Of a stretch of 64,000 nt of DNA, positions 43,486 through 53,404 are shown one piece after another (the stretch's first letter is position 1; every line of letters starts with the position of its first letter). A program made the translations under genes and the position numbers. Source of the stretch: DYRB01 sp963802205 (GTDB taxonomy: Bacteria > Pseudomonadota > Gammaproteobacteria > Chromatiales > Chromatiaceae). The notes under the pieces are model-generated. The model was not told where the DNA came from. It saw only the letters and a list, made by a program, of their open reading frames with translations, and did no database searches. Location: the NCBI GenBank assembly GCA_963802205.1, contig CAWDHW010000023.1, positions 10,227-74,226 on the forward strand. The letters are read 5' to 3'.

Positions 43486-43599
43486 GGGGGGGCTCCAGAT
43501 GAGATGTTCAGCCGCAAAACGGGCATGAAATTATGCGCCGTTCCGGCAATTTCTGGAATGGGCATCCGCGCGGGGCCCGCCGCGGGTTAAGATCCAGGT

Positions 43600-43914
43600 A
43601 TGGATAGCCTGCTCGCCATCTTCGCCCTACTCCTTCTTGGCTGGTTCTGGCTGGACAGCCTGCGCGCCCGGGAACTGGCCATCGGCATTTGCCGGGCGGC
43701 CTGCGACGAACGCGACTTCCAGTTCCTCGACCAGGCGGTGGCCCTGCACCGCCTCGGCGTCGCCCGCACCCCCAAGGGGCTGCGGCTGCGGCGCGTGTTC
43801 CGCTTCGACTTCAGCGAGGAGGGGGTCGGGCGTCGCAGCGGCTATGTAGTGTTACGCGGCATCGACCTGGAGGCCTTCAGCCTGGGCCTGCCGGACCAGC
43901 CCAAGGACGCCTGA
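43600..43914 (+). CDS. DUF3301 family protein
   Basis: The 104-residue protein starts with one hydrophobic helix (SLLAIFALLLLGWFWLDSL), followed by RARELAIGICRAACDERDFQFLDQAVAL and a C-terminal domain ending RRVFRFDFSEEGVGRRSGYVVLRG. This is the pattern of DUF3301 proteins of gammaproteobacteria, short inner-membrane proteins of unknown role. The gene is convergent with sspB. Confidence 0.82.
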   Translation: MDSLLAIFALLLLGWFWLDSLRARELAIGICRAACDERDFQFLDQAVALHRLGVARTPKGLRLRRVFRFDFSEEGVGRRSGYVVLRGIDLEAFSLGLPDQPKDA

Positions 43915-43934
43915 CGAACGTCCGATAGGATTGG

Positions 43935-44336
43935 CTACTTGACGACCTTCAGGCTCGGGCGGACCCGCGGCGGCGTAGGCGGCTCCGGCTCGGCGTCCGT
44001 GACCTCCCCTTCGGCGTCGCCAGCAAGCTCATCTTCAGGAAAGAGCATGCCACGCCCGTTCTCACGGGCATAGATACCCAGCACCGCCTGGGGCGGGAAC
44101 GAGACCTCCGTGGACACGCCGCCGAAGCGGGCGCCGAAGGCAATGCGCTCATTGCCAAGCACCAGGCCATGCACCGCAGTGGGACAAATGTTGAGTACGA
44201 TGCGCCCTTCCTGCACAAAGCCGAGCGGAACCTGGGCCTTGGGATGGTTGGCGTTCACCAGGAGGTGGGGCGTCATCCCATTATCGAGGATCCACTCGTA
44301 GAGGCCACGGATGAGGTAGGGGCTATTCGGGGTCAT
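43935..44336 (-). CDS. sspB: ClpXP protease specificity-enhancing factor SspB
   Basis: SspB delivers ssrA-tagged and other substrates to ClpXP. From the ATG at 44336 the product has 133 residues. PNSPYLIRGLYEWILDNGMTPHLLVNA and IVLNICPTAVHGLVLGNERIAFGARFGG form the substrate-binding dimer domain. The acidic linker leads to the C-terminal ClpX-binding peptide (RPSLKVVK), which is intact. It lies directly downstream of sspA, the conserved petABC-sspA-sspB order. Confidence 0.95.
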   Translation of the reverse strand: MTPNSPYLIRGLYEWILDNGMTPHLLVNANHPKAQVPLGFVQEGRIVLNICPTAVHGLVLGNERIAFGARFGGVSTEVSFPPQAVLGIYARENGRGMLFPEDELAGDAEGEVTDAEPEPPTPPRVRPSLKVVK

Positions 44337-44355
44337 GGTCCGCCGCAACTTCCCA

Positions 44356-44962
44356 TCAGCGCAGATCGGCGATCATCTCGTGTTCAGCCTCGGTCAGGCT
44401 TGCCTTGAACGCCGGCCACTTGAAGATCCGCTTGGTGTAGTCATGGATGTCCTTCGCCTGCGCCGGCAGCTCGATCCCGAAGACTGGCAGGCGGTACAGC
44501 ATGGGTGCGATGCAGCAGTCCACCAGGGACACCTCGTCGCTCATGAAGAAACGCTTTGCGCCAAAAACCGGCGCCGTCGCAATGAGGCTGTCGCGCAACT
44601 CCTTGCGGGCCTGCTCCGCGGTCGCGGCGTCGCCCTTGACGATGCGTCCCCATCAGGCTGAACCAATCGCGCTCCACGCGATACATGAAGAGTCGCGCAT
44701 TGGCCCGGGCGACCGGATCCACCGGGAGCAACGGCGGGTGCGGGAAACGTTCGTCGAGATACTCCATGATGATGCGCGACTCATAGAGCCGTAAATCGCG
44801 ATCCACCAGGCAGGGCACAGTACCGTAGGGGCTAAACTCCAGGACCTCCTCCGGCAGGTGGTTAGCATCCACATCGACGATGTCTACGGCGATGCCCTTT
44901 TCGGCCAGAACGATACGCACGCGGTGGCAGTAGGGACAAGAGGGGTCGGAGAATAGGGTCAT
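44356..44962 (-). pseudogene. sspA: Stringent starvation protein A, single-base frameshift
   Basis: SspA is a glutathione S-transferase-fold protein that binds RNA polymerase. The N-terminal half (MTLFSDPSCPYCHRVRIVLAE through RDWFSLMG) is read from 44962. The C-terminal half (RDSLIATAPVFGAKRFFMSDE through MIADLR) is in another frame ending at 44356. Removing one base from the GGGG run at 44648-44651 joins them as SLMGRIVKGDAATAEQARKE, which is normal SspA. As written, the first frame continues as nonsense. This is either an assembly error or a recent mutation. Confidence 0.88.
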
Positions 44963-45270
44963 TGGGAGTCTTCTGTTGGCGGCCAGGGCCTGTGTTTCCT
45001 TGAGTTTTGCGGTGACCTGGCGGGTCCGTGGGGCCCGGCAAGGTTAGTATCCAGTCACTGTCGTGTCACGCCCTATTGTGGACATAACCCGGGATGCTTG
45101 GCTGGATCGACCGTGGATCGCAACTGCCGGGTCCCGGACACCTGAGGTCCAGCCCATCGAACCCACCCGCACCTAGGCGGCGGCTGGAATCGGATTGACC
45201 CCATTGTGGGCAGCGCGGCGACAGTATACCTGCTCGCCGCGGGATTGGGGTCCAGGTGCCCAAAACGCAA
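44963..45270. other. Gap between petC terminator and sspA, no gene seen
   Basis: This stretch holds no convincing reading frame or RNA gene. It must contain the promoter of sspA-sspB on the minus strand, but I cannot pick a clear -35/-10 pair. Confidence 0.4.
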
Positions 45271-45298
45271 GGGGCCGGGCCCGCGAGGGCCCGGCCCC
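45271..45298 (-). terminator. Perfect palindrome terminating the petABC operon
   Basis: GGGGCCGGGCCC (45271-45282) and GGGCCCGGCCCC (45287-45298) form a perfect 12-bp stem with a GCGA loop, 29 bases after the petC stop. On the minus strand it is followed by TTGCGTTTTGG, a modest T-rich tail. Confidence 0.8.
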
Positions 45299-45327
45299 TG
45301 TGCGGGCCGGGGGCCAAAGGCCGTCGC

Positions 45328-46056
45328 CTAGTGGACGTCCTTCCAGTACTCCTTCTTCAGCGCATAGGCGACGACGAAGAACAACGCCAGGAAGGCCAGC
45401 ACATACCAGCCCAGGCGCTGGCGCTCCAGCTTCATGGGCTCGCCGACATAGGTCAGGAAGTTGGTCAGATCGCGCACCAGGCCGTCGTACTGCTCGGCGG
45501 AGAGCTTGCCCGGCTGGACCAGCTTAACCCCGGTGACGGCGGGTGGCGCGTCGCCGTGCTTCTCGCCCATGACGGGCTCCTGTATCCCCTGGAGCCCCTG
45601 CAAGACGTGGGGCATGCCCACCGCCGGGAAGACAACATTGTTGACGCCGTAGGGACGGGTCGGATCCACATAGAAGCCCTTCAGGTACGAATAGAGCCAA
45701 TCCGGGCTGCGCCAACGGGTGACCAGGGTCAGGTCCGGTACGGCGACGCCGAACCACTTCTCGGCATCCTCCGGGCGCATGGAGATGGTCATCTGATCGC
45801 CCGGCTTGGCATCGCCGAGCATGTAGTCCTTGCGCAGGTCCGCCTCGTTGATCCCCAAATCCTCGGCCATGCGGTTGTAGCGCATGTACTTGAGCGAGTG
45901 ACAACCCACGCAGTTATCGATGTACGCCTTGGCGCCGCGCTGGAGCGATGCCTGGTCCCGCAAGTCGATGTTGGCGCTCTCCAGATGGGCCCCGCCGCTG
46001 GCCAGACCCAAGGCAGGGAGCAGACCCAGGATGCCTGCGATGATCAGCTTTTTCAT
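45328..46056 (-). CDS. petC: Cytochrome c1 of the bc1 complex
   Basis: Cytochrome c1 passes electrons from the Rieske protein to soluble cytochrome c. The 242-residue protein has a signal peptide (MKKLIIAGILGLLPALGLAS), the heme-binding CVGCH near residue 52 and a C-terminal membrane anchor (LGWYVLAFLALFFVVAYALKK). The start codon overlaps the petB stop (ATGA). The longer open frame upstream to 46407 runs in the wrong frame through petB. Confidence 0.96.
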   Translation of the reverse strand: MKKLIIAGILGLLPALGLASGGAHLESANIDLRDQASLQRGAKAYIDNCVGCHSLKYMRYNRMAEDLGINEADLRKDYMLGDAKPGDQMTISMRPEDAEKWFGVAVPDLTLVTRWRSPDWLYSYLKGFYVDPTRPYGVNNVVFPAVGMPHVLQGLQGIQEPVMGEKHGDAPPAVTGVKLVQPGKLSAEQYDGLVRDLTNFLTYVGEPMKLERQRLGWYVLAFLALFFVVAYALKKEYWKDVH

Positions 46057-47306
46057 TGGGTCACCCTCTCCGGAACCGGCTTGGTCTTTTCCATCTTCGT
46101 GTAGATCGGCATCAGCAGGAAGAACGCGAAGTACAGCCCAGTAAAGATCTGCGCCAGCAGCGTCGCGGTCGGCGTTGCCGGCTGGAGCCCCAGGTAGGCC
46201 AACACGATGAAGGTGATCGCGAAGGCCCACAGGGCGATCTTGGACGGCATGCCCTTGTAGCGCACCGACTTGACCGGGGAACGGTCGAGCCAGGGCAGGA
46301 AGAACATGATCAGGATGGCCGCAAACATCACCACCACACCGGGGAACTGGGAGCCGAACATGGGGGGTACGGCACGCAACATGGCGTAGAAGGGGGTGAA
46401 ATACCACACTGGTGCAATGTGCGCAGGCGTCTGCAACGGGTTGGCCGGCTGGAAGTTTGGCGGCTCCAGGAAGAGCCCGAAGAGGTCCGGGGCGAAGAAG
46501 ACGATGGCCGAGAAGATCGCCAGGAAGACCGCGATGCCGGCGATGTCCTTGACGGTGTAGTAGGGGTGGAACGGAATCCCGTCCGCAGGGGCGTTGGCGT
46601 CCCAGCGGTTACCCTTGGGACCATACTTGATCTCGACCCCGTCCGGGTTGTTGGACCCGACCCTGTGCAGGGCGACGATGTGGATGAACACCAGCGCCGC
46701 CAGCAGGAAGGGCACCAGGAAGTGGAAGGCGAAGAAGCGGTTGAGGGTCACATCCGAAATGACGTAATCGCCGCGCACCCAGACCGACAGGTCCTCACCG
46801 ATCCCCGGCACCGCCGCGAACAGGTTGACGATGACCTGGGCGCCCCAGTAGGACATCTGACCCCAGGGGAGCAGATAACCAAAGAAGGCGGTGGCCATCA
46901 TGGCGAGATAGACGATGACGCCGATGATCCACAACAGCTCCCGCGGCTTGCGGTAGGAGCCGTACATCAGGCCACGGAACATGTGCAGATAGACGAGGAT
47001 GAAGAAGGCCGAGGACCCGGTGGAATGCATGTACCGGATCAGCCAGCCCCAGTTCACGTCGCGCATGATGTACTCGACGGAGGCGAAGGCGTCCGCCGCG
47101 GAGGGCTTGTAGCTCATGGCCAGCCAGAGCCCGGTGAAGATCTGCATCACCAGGACCAACATGGCCAGGGAGCCCATGTAGTACCAGAAGTTGAAGTTCT
47201 TCGGGGCGTAGTACTCGGCCAGATGCTCCTTCCACACCTTGGTCAGGGGGAAGCGCTTGTCGATCCAGCCGAGGGCTCCCGTGGTGTCTGTGGTCTCTGC
47301 GCTCAT
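46053..47306 (-). CDS. petB: Cytochrome b of the bc1 complex
   Basis: Cytochrome b carries hemes bL and bH and both quinone sites. The 417-residue protein has eight transmembrane helices and paired heme-ligand His residues (RYMHSTGSSAFFILVYLHMFRG and HFLVPFLLAALVFIHIVALHRVG). The Qo motif usually written PEWY reads PVWY here (HIAPVWYFTPFYAMLR), so the Glu that accepts a quinol proton in mitochondrial enzymes is Val. I believe this variant occurs in other beta/gammaproteobacteria. The gene is sandwiched between petA and petC with overlapping codons. Confidence 0.97.
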   Translation of the reverse strand: MSAETTDTTGALGWIDKRFPLTKVWKEHLAEYYAPKNFNFWYYMGSLAMLVLVMQIFTGLWLAMSYKPSAADAFASVEYIMRDVNWGWLIRYMHSTGSSAFFILVYLHMFRGLMYGSYRKPRELLWIIGVIVYLAMMATAFFGYLLPWGQMSYWGAQVIVNLFAAVPGIGEDLSVWVRGDYVISDVTLNRFFAFHFLVPFLLAALVFIHIVALHRVGSNNPDGVEIKYGPKGNRWDANAPADGIPFHPYYTVKDIAGIAVFLAIFSAIVFFAPDLFGLFLEPPNFQPANPLQTPAHIAPVWYFTPFYAMLRAVPPMFGSQFPGVVVMFAAILIMFFLPWLDRSPVKSVRYKGMPSKIALWAFAITFIVLAYLGLQPATPTATLLAQIFTGLYFAFFLLMPIYTKMEKTKPVPERVTQ

Positions 47307-47899
47307 CAGGCGGCTCCTTTATCTGCACCGATCAGGATGGTGGTATCTGTGAGGTAGGTGTGCTGCGGGATCACCAGATTGGTCGGTGCAGGGACGCTCT
47401 TGTAGACCCGACCGGCCAGGTCGAAGCGCGATCCATGACAGGGGCAGAAGAAACCACCCTTCCACTCCGGCCCCAAGTCCTCCGGTGCCACCTCCGGACG
47501 GTACATCGGCGCGCACCCGAGATGGGTGCAGATGCCGACGCCGACCCAGAACTGCGGCTTGATGGCGCGCGTCGGATTCTTGGCATACTCGGGCTGCTGG
47601 GGGACGTCGGAGTTGGGGTCCGCCAGCGTGCCATCCAGGGTCGGCAGGGCCGCGAGCATCTCCGGGGTACGGCTGACCACCCACACCGGCTTGCCGCGCC
47701 ACTTGACGACTAGCATGGCGCCAGGCTCCAGCTTGCTGATGTCCGCCTCCACCGGGGCCCCGGCCGCACGGGCCTTGGCACTGGGGTTCATGGAGGCGAC
47801 GAACGGGACTAGCGCGAAACCGACGCCGACGGCGCCGACGACGCTCGTCGCGGCGATCAGCACCCGCCGCCTGCTTGTATCTACACCTTGTGCGCTCAT
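47306..47899 (-). CDS. petA: Rieske iron-sulfur protein of the bc1 complex
   Basis: The 197-residue protein starts at the ATG at 47899 (MSAQGVDTSRRRVLIAATSV), with a twin-arginine-type signal anchor. The [2Fe-2S] cluster ligands are in CTHLGCAP and CPCHGSRFD. The Rieske protein moves between cytochrome b and cytochrome c1 during quinol oxidation. It is the first gene of petABC. Upstream in-frame codons to 47989 do not resemble the family. Confidence 0.96.
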   Translation of the reverse strand: MSAQGVDTSRRRVLIAATSVVGAVGVGFALVPFVASMNPSAKARAAGAPVEADISKLEPGAMLVVKWRGKPVWVVSRTPEMLAALPTLDGTLADPNSDVPQQPEYAKNPTRAIKPQFWVGVGICTHLGCAPMYRPEVAPEDLGPEWKGGFFCPCHGSRFDLAGRVYKSVPAPTNLVIPQHTYLTDTTILIGADKGAA

Positions 47900-48086
47900 A
47901 TGGTAGGAGGACCCCCGCTTGCGATGGCCATGGTCCCGGCAAGAGCCCACAGCGTTGTCAGGTTGGCGAATCAGAATATGCCGATGCACTACGAAGCCGG
48001 TTCGCGATTCTCCCCGATACCCCCATAAAAGGTCAAGGTGTGTGGGGATATTGGTCCGTGGGACAGGTCACGCACCCGGGAGCCGA

Positions 48087-48839
48087 TCAGGCTGGGTTGG
48101 GCAGGTCGAAGAAGCGGTGCTCCAGGTCGAAGCGGGCGGCCAGATGGTCGCCCAGGGCACGCACCCCGTAGCGTTCGCTGGCGTGGTGGCCGAGGGCGAA
48201 GTAATCGATCCCAAGCTCGCGTGCCTGGTGGGTAGTCTGTTCGGAGATCTCGCCGCTCAGGTAGGCGTCCACCCCCAGGGTTGCCGCCTGCTCGATGTAT
48301 CCCTGGGCACCGCCGCTGCACCAGGCGATCCGTTCCAGCGGGCCTGTCCGCCCGGCCACATGGGTCGGGGCCCGACCCAGTGCGGCAGCGATCTGCACCA
48401 CCAGGTCCGCTCCGGGTGTAGGGCACGCCAGGCGCCCGCGCCACAGGATACCGTCGCACAGGGGGGTCGCTGCGGCCTCGCGAAACCCCAGGACATCCGC
48501 GAGTGTGCGGTTGTTACCCAACTCCGGGTGGGCGTCCAGTGGCAGGTGATAGACCAGGAGCCCCACGCCGGCGCGGACCAGGGCCCGCACGCGACGGCCC
48601 TTCATGCCGGTCAGGCGGGGATCTTCTCCACGCCAGAACCAGCCGTGGTGAACCAGAATGGCGTCCGCCTCCCAGGCAATGGCCTCGTCGAGCAGGGCGG
48701 CACTGGCAGTGACCCCTGTGGCCAGACGCCGCACCGGCCGTTCCCCCTCGACCTGGATGCCGTTGGGGCAATAGTCCTGAAAGGCGGCGGCCCCGAGCAG
48801 GTCGTCGCAGTAAGCGGCCATCGCATGTAAATCGGTCAT
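48087..48839 (-). CDS. NIF3-like dinuclear metal-centre protein (YbgI)
   Basis: The 250-residue protein from the ATG at 48839 (MTDLHAMAAYCDDLLGAAAF) belongs to the NIF3/YbgI family, hexameric proteins with a two-metal site. Typical segments are YCPNGIQVEG, ADAILVHHGWFW with the metal-binding His residues, LLVYHLPLDAH, and the C-terminal GHHASERYG. The family has been linked to GTP cyclohydrolase-like activity and DNA-damage resistance, but its true role is unsettled. It is divergent from the adjacent protease gene. Confidence 0.93.
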   Translation of the reverse strand: MTDLHAMAAYCDDLLGAAAFQDYCPNGIQVEGERPVRRLATGVTASAALLDEAIAWEADAILVHHGWFWRGEDPRLTGMKGRRVRALVRAGVGLLVYHLPLDAHPELGNNRTLADVLGFREAAATPLCDGILWRGRLACPTPGADLVVQIAAALGRAPTHVAGRTGPLERIAWCSGGAQGYIEQAATLGVDAYLSGEISEQTTHQARELGIDYFALGHHASERYGVRALGDHLAARFDLEHRFFDLPNPA

Positions 48840-48922
48840 AAGGTTAAAGCCCCAACCCCCGGTCACCTGGCCTCGGCCCGCGAGCGCTCAACAGGACCGG
48901 CAGGCATGATAACTTAGCCGCC

Positions 48923-50068
<1,146 letters not shown>

Positions 50069-50174
50069 CGTAGCGAGGACCGTGGCGGACTGCCTTCAGT
50101 ACCAGATGAAGGGAGAGCTGACCGGTTAGCGGCGGCGTCTCAGATGGAGGGCGCAGTACCCCGGCCGCACAGGA

Positions 50175-50537
50175 CTACGGTTTGGGGAGTTGCTGGAAGA
50201 TACACTCCACCGCCCGGGAACTTTCTCCCACAGGGTAAAAGGAGTTGATGTCCTCCTTATACTTGGCCCTGGTCATATCCCCGAGGAAGAGCTTGGTGGT
50301 CAGGTCGACGAAGTAGATATCGTCCTGGCTCTGCAACAACCAGGCGATATCGGCGGTGCCCACGTTGAGGCTCCCGCACTGCTTGCCGACCTGGGTAAGG
50401 AAGGCGTTGGCCGCCGGGTCCTCCACCACGGAGTCGCGCACAAAGCCCTCCTTGCCGCAACCCGCGAGGGCGACGACCAACCCGGCCAGGATCAGGCCGC
50501 GACGGGCGGGGGTCCAACGATGCGGCGCATTGACCAT
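50175..50537 (-). CDS. Small lipoprotein of unknown function
   Basis: The 120-residue product has an N-terminal signal with lipobox LAGC (Cys27) followed by a soluble domain: VVEDPAANAFLTQVGKQCGSLNVG and DIYFVDLTTKLFLGDMTRAKYKEDINSFYP, with a further Cys near the end (AVECIFQQL). The paired cysteines could form a disulfide in the periplasm. The family is not recognised. It is the last of a reverse-strand group of envelope-protein genes. Confidence 0.65.
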   Translation of the reverse strand: MVNAPHRWTPARRGLILAGLVVALAGCGKEGFVRDSVVEDPAANAFLTQVGKQCGSLNVGTADIAWLLQSQDDIYFVDLTTKLFLGDMTRAKYKEDINSFYPVGESSRAVECIFQQLPKP

Positions 50538-50597
50538 GGGGCAATCTCCTCGATGGTGGGACGGACGGACGGCCTTTGCCGATGGGTCGCCGGCATC

Positions 50598-50957
50598 CTA
50601 GCGCGTGCTCGGGATATAGGCATAGGCCTTGGGGACATTGGCCCCCTTGATCTCGAACGCCTGGCTCTGCCAGAAGCTGCCCAGGCTCGCCACCTGACCC
50701 GCGGGATAGGTCCCGACCTTGACCTCATTGCCGGTGACCTCGAAGGTGCCGGATCCCGGGGGCATCTTCAGCAGGACCTGGCAGGGGGTGGAAATGCAGT
50801 TTCCGGTGTCCCCCGGGGCCAGGGTGACCTGGTCAAAGCCCTGCACCGAGGTGCCGGGAGCGGCGCAGGCGGCGAGCAGGGACGCAGCCCCGGCGCAGAG
50901 CCCGAGGGTGGCGAGGGTCGAGCGGGAGCGGATCGATGTGGAGAAGGTCATGGTCAA
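50598..50957 (-). CDS. Small lipoprotein of unknown function
   Basis: The 119-residue product has a lipobox-like LLAAC (Cys31) after a hydrophobic leader and a periplasmic domain with one likely disulfide (NCISTPCQVLLKMPP). The C-terminal part is predicted beta-rich (GTFEVTGNEVKVGTYPAGQVASLG). The second ATG, two codons in, is an alternative start. I cannot assign a function. It lies between other small envelope-protein genes on the same strand. Confidence 0.6.
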   Translation of the reverse strand: MTMTFSTSIRSRSTLATLGLCAGAASLLAACAAPGTSVQGFDQVTLAPGDTGNCISTPCQVLLKMPPGSGTFEVTGNEVKVGTYPAGQVASLGSFWQSQAFEIKGANVPKAYAYIPSTR

Positions 50958-51076
50958 GCTCCTACCTTTGGGTTGGTTTTAGGAGTATCTCGTTTCGGTC
51001 AGGCGAACGCGGCCTGCCGGACCCGTTGAAAAGCGAGGTTGGCCGCGCGCTTGCTCGGTGCCGGTTACCCGACCTC

Positions 51077-51619
51077 CTATGGCACCGGCACGACCTGATA
51101 GTAGACGCCGGAATCGCCGAACCCCGGCTTGTACCAGGTCGAGCCGCATTGATAGTACAGGGTACTGTTGACCTTCATCTTCTTGCAGCCGCCGGGAAGG
51201 GACGACAGATGGGTCCCTAGCGGCACCGTCGAACCCTGGTTGACCACCACGGTGGTGGCCGGTTGGGAGGCATCGGCGATCGCCGCACCCGCCATGGCAC
51301 CCACCGCCAGGCCACCCACCGCCGCCGCCGCGGCGCCGCAGTTATAGCAGCCGCCCGGGTGATAGCCCCCAACGTAGGTGTTGTGGACCCCGACGAAGTC
51401 GGTGTGGGTGACACCCCCGTAATAGCCGCGGTGCGCCCAGCCGTCACCACGCGGCCCGCGCTCACCCCGTCCGGACCGGCGTGCGCCCAGCCCTCGCCCA
51501 CCCGGCCGGCGCTGACACCGCCCCAGCCACGGTGGACCCAGGCGCTCGCCTCCTGTATCGGCAGCACGGCCAACGACGCCAATGCGGCCCCAAAGATCCA
51601 GCCTCTGCGTCATGTTCAT
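51077..51619 (-). CDS. DUF6515-like secreted protein, probably frameshifted
   Basis: The C-terminal part (residues ~85-180) is coherent. It has THTDFVGVHNTYVGGYHPGG, a Gly/Ala-rich zipper-like helix (AAAAAVGGLAVGAMAGAAIA) and an ending with GGCKKMKVNSTLYYQCGSTWYKPGF, resembling DUF6515. The N-terminal part of this frame is not protein-like, whereas another frame here encodes a good signal peptide (FGAALASLAVLPIQEASAW) and a Gly/Trp/His-rich linker. Two indels, near 51605 and near 51470, would join the parts. The start overlaps the end of the DUF2092 gene, which suggests coupled expression. Confidence 0.55.
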   Translation of the reverse strand: MNMTQRLDLWGRIGVVGRAADTGGERLGPPWLGRCQRRPGGRGLGARRSGRGERGPRGDGWAHRGYYGGVTHTDFVGVHNTYVGGYHPGGCYNCGAAAAAVGGLAVGAMAGAAIADASQPATTVVVNQGSTVPLGTHLSSLPGGCKKMKVNSTLYYQCGSTWYKPGFGDSGVYYQVVPVP

Positions 51620-51623
51620 CGCA

Positions 51624-52478
51624 TCACTCCTTCCCGGCCGACTTGTTGTGCTTCGCGCCCGCTGCACCCTGCCCGGCCCCGGGGCCCTGAGCGCGACTGT
51701 GCTCGATGCGCTGGGCATCGCCCGCCCCCGCGAAGGTGAAGCGTGCCTCGGGGATGGTCGGGTTCAGTTTCCAGTCGAAGAACCGGGTGGTGACCGTCGG
51801 CACCTTCTCGATATCGACGTGCTTGACCTGCACCAGCCGCGGCAGCTTGTCCTCGGCGCCGATCCAGATCTCCCAGTCCACGCCGTGGCTGGTCAGGGCG
51901 AGATGCTCTGTCTTGACCCCGTCGATGGTCGATTCGCCCACGAAGAGCGCCCCCTTGAGGTCCGCCGACATCGCCGCGAAGGGGTCGGCGAGCAGCACCT
52001 CGACATAGGGGAAGCTGTGCTCGGCGACGTCGAAGGCCTCACGCAGCGTGGCATCGATGGTGGCCGGGGCCGCAATCTCCGCGTAGAGCTTCTCCGCCGG
52101 CGCATACAGGGTGACGGTACGGCCGTTGTAGTAGACCTCCATGGGGACCTGATCCCCGCCGCGCTCGACGAACAACTTGTCCGGGCGTTGCAGCGCCACG
52201 CTGGAGCTGCCGATCAGGCTCACCCACTGACCGTTGGGCGCGACCATGGGCACGCTGTTCTCCGTGCGCACGGTGAACGCCGTCGCCGCGGCGAGCCGGT
52301 CGCTCATCGCCTTGAGCGCGGCCAGGGCGCGAGGGTCCTTGACGGCATGCAGGGCGGAGGCCCCGGCGGCGGCCGGGTGTGCGCCCGGCGCCTGCTCTGC
52401 CGCCAGGGCCCCGCCGGCCAGGGCGCACGCCAGCCCGGCGGCCAGGGCACTGCGGATCAACAGGTTCTTTCTCGGCAT
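51624..52478 (-). CDS. DUF2092 family periplasmic protein
   Basis: From the ATG at 52478 the product has 284 residues with a signal peptide (MPRKNLLIRSALAAGLACALAGGALA). The mature part fits DUF2092: an N-terminal helix (DPRALAALKAMSDRLAAATAFTVRTE), then a LolA/LolB-like antiparallel sheet (SSSVALQRPDKLFVERGGDQVPMEVYYNGRTVTLY and so on), suggesting a lipid- or ligand-binding periplasmic domain. The last ~30 residues are low-complexity. It is followed directly by the DUF6515-like gene, a pairing that I believe recurs in other genomes. Confidence 0.8.
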   Translation of the reverse strand: MPRKNLLIRSALAAGLACALAGGALAAEQAPGAHPAAAGASALHAVKDPRALAALKAMSDRLAAATAFTVRTENSVPMVAPNGQWVSLIGSSSVALQRPDKLFVERGGDQVPMEVYYNGRTVTLYAPAEKLYAEIAAPATIDATLREAFDVAEHSFPYVEVLLADPFAAMSADLKGALFVGESTIDGVKTEHLALTSHGVDWEIWIGAEDKLPRLVQVKHVDIEKVPTVTTRFFDWKLNPTIPEARFTFAGAGDAQRIEHSRAQGPGAGQGAAGAKHNKSAGKE

Positions 52479-52645
52479 GGGCGAATTCCTCTTTGGACTG
52501 GGGTTGGTGACTGGTACCCGGCGAGCGGGGGCAAGGACCCGGCGCCGACCTATTTCGGGAACATCAGTTTGAGAGAACGTAGATACGCCGCTGTTTGCCC
52601 ACTCCGGGAAATCGTAGGGCGGATGCCCGTCAGGGCGAACCGCCC

Positions 52646-53248
52646 TTAGCCGGCGCCGACTGCCCCTTGCTGAGCCGCCTTGCGTGCCGCCAGGGCAACG
52701 AAGATATAAGACCAACCATTGAAGACCAGTTCGATGGCCACGAACAGGCCGATCACCCATAGGCCGGACTCCGGCCATTGAGCGATGATCATGCCACCCA
52801 GCACAATGGAAACGACGCCTGAGAACAACGACCAGTACCACCCATCCACCGCCGCCCGGATCTGAAGGGCCATGATGATGCGAGACACGCCGACAGCGAT
52901 CAGGATGCCGGCCAGCACCAGGGTCAGCACAGCGGAGGCGCGCACCGGGTCGGCGATGATGTCAATACCGGCGGCAATGTACAGCAGTGCGATCAGCGCA
53001 TGCCACAAAACGCCCTTCCAGCCCTTGCAGGTGAAGGCATGGGCAAGCTGGAACGTGCCTCCCACGAGGAGCAGGATTCCAAAGAACAGAACGCTGGTCA
53101 GGGTAAACGCAAACGTCATATAGAACCCGAGCGTGCCTAGGACGATGGAGGCAATGCCCAAGGCCAGCAGCCAACCCCAATTCTTCTTCAATTCGCCGAA
53201 AATGGCGCCCTGGATAGCGGTCAGGGCGGCCTGGTTGGTTGCGGACAT
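52646..53248 (-). CDS. HdeD-family membrane protein (DUF308)
   Basis: The 200-residue protein has six transmembrane helices in three repeated pairs. ELKKNWGWLLALGIASIVLGTLGFYMTF is the typical start, and GILLLVGGTFQLAHAF and VASAVLTLVLAGILIAVGVSRIIMALQIR-like helices follow. HdeD of E. coli is involved in acid resistance at high cell density; the molecular role is unknown. It lies alone, 167 bases upstream of the DUF2092 gene on the same strand. Confidence 0.9.
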   Translation of the reverse strand: MSATNQAALTAIQGAIFGELKKNWGWLLALGIASIVLGTLGFYMTFAFTLTSVLFFGILLLVGGTFQLAHAFTCKGWKGVLWHALIALLYIAAGIDIIADPVRASAVLTLVLAGILIAVGVSRIIMALQIRAAVDGWYWSLFSGVVSIVLGGMIIAQWPESGLWVIGLFVAIELVFNGWSYIFVALAARKAAQQGAVGAG

Positions 53249-53363
53249 GACGGGTTTCTCTGTTTGTCGATGGTTTGTGATCGGTTATTGGCACCGAGAC
53301 GGCGGCTTACTGCGCGCGATGAGTCTGCGGGACAATCCGGCAAATTGCCAGCCGCGCCTTTCA

Positions 53364-53383
53364 AGGCAATAGCGCGTTGCGCC
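53364..53383. repeat. Degenerate REP-like palindrome
   Basis: GGCAATAGCGCGTTGCGCCG resembles a shortened copy of the GGCGCAATAGCG...TATTGCGCC REP type seen around the RAYT gene. It is not a full copy and could be coincidental. Confidence 0.3.
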
Positions 53384-53404
53384 GCTCGTCGAGTTGGCTG
53401 CGGC

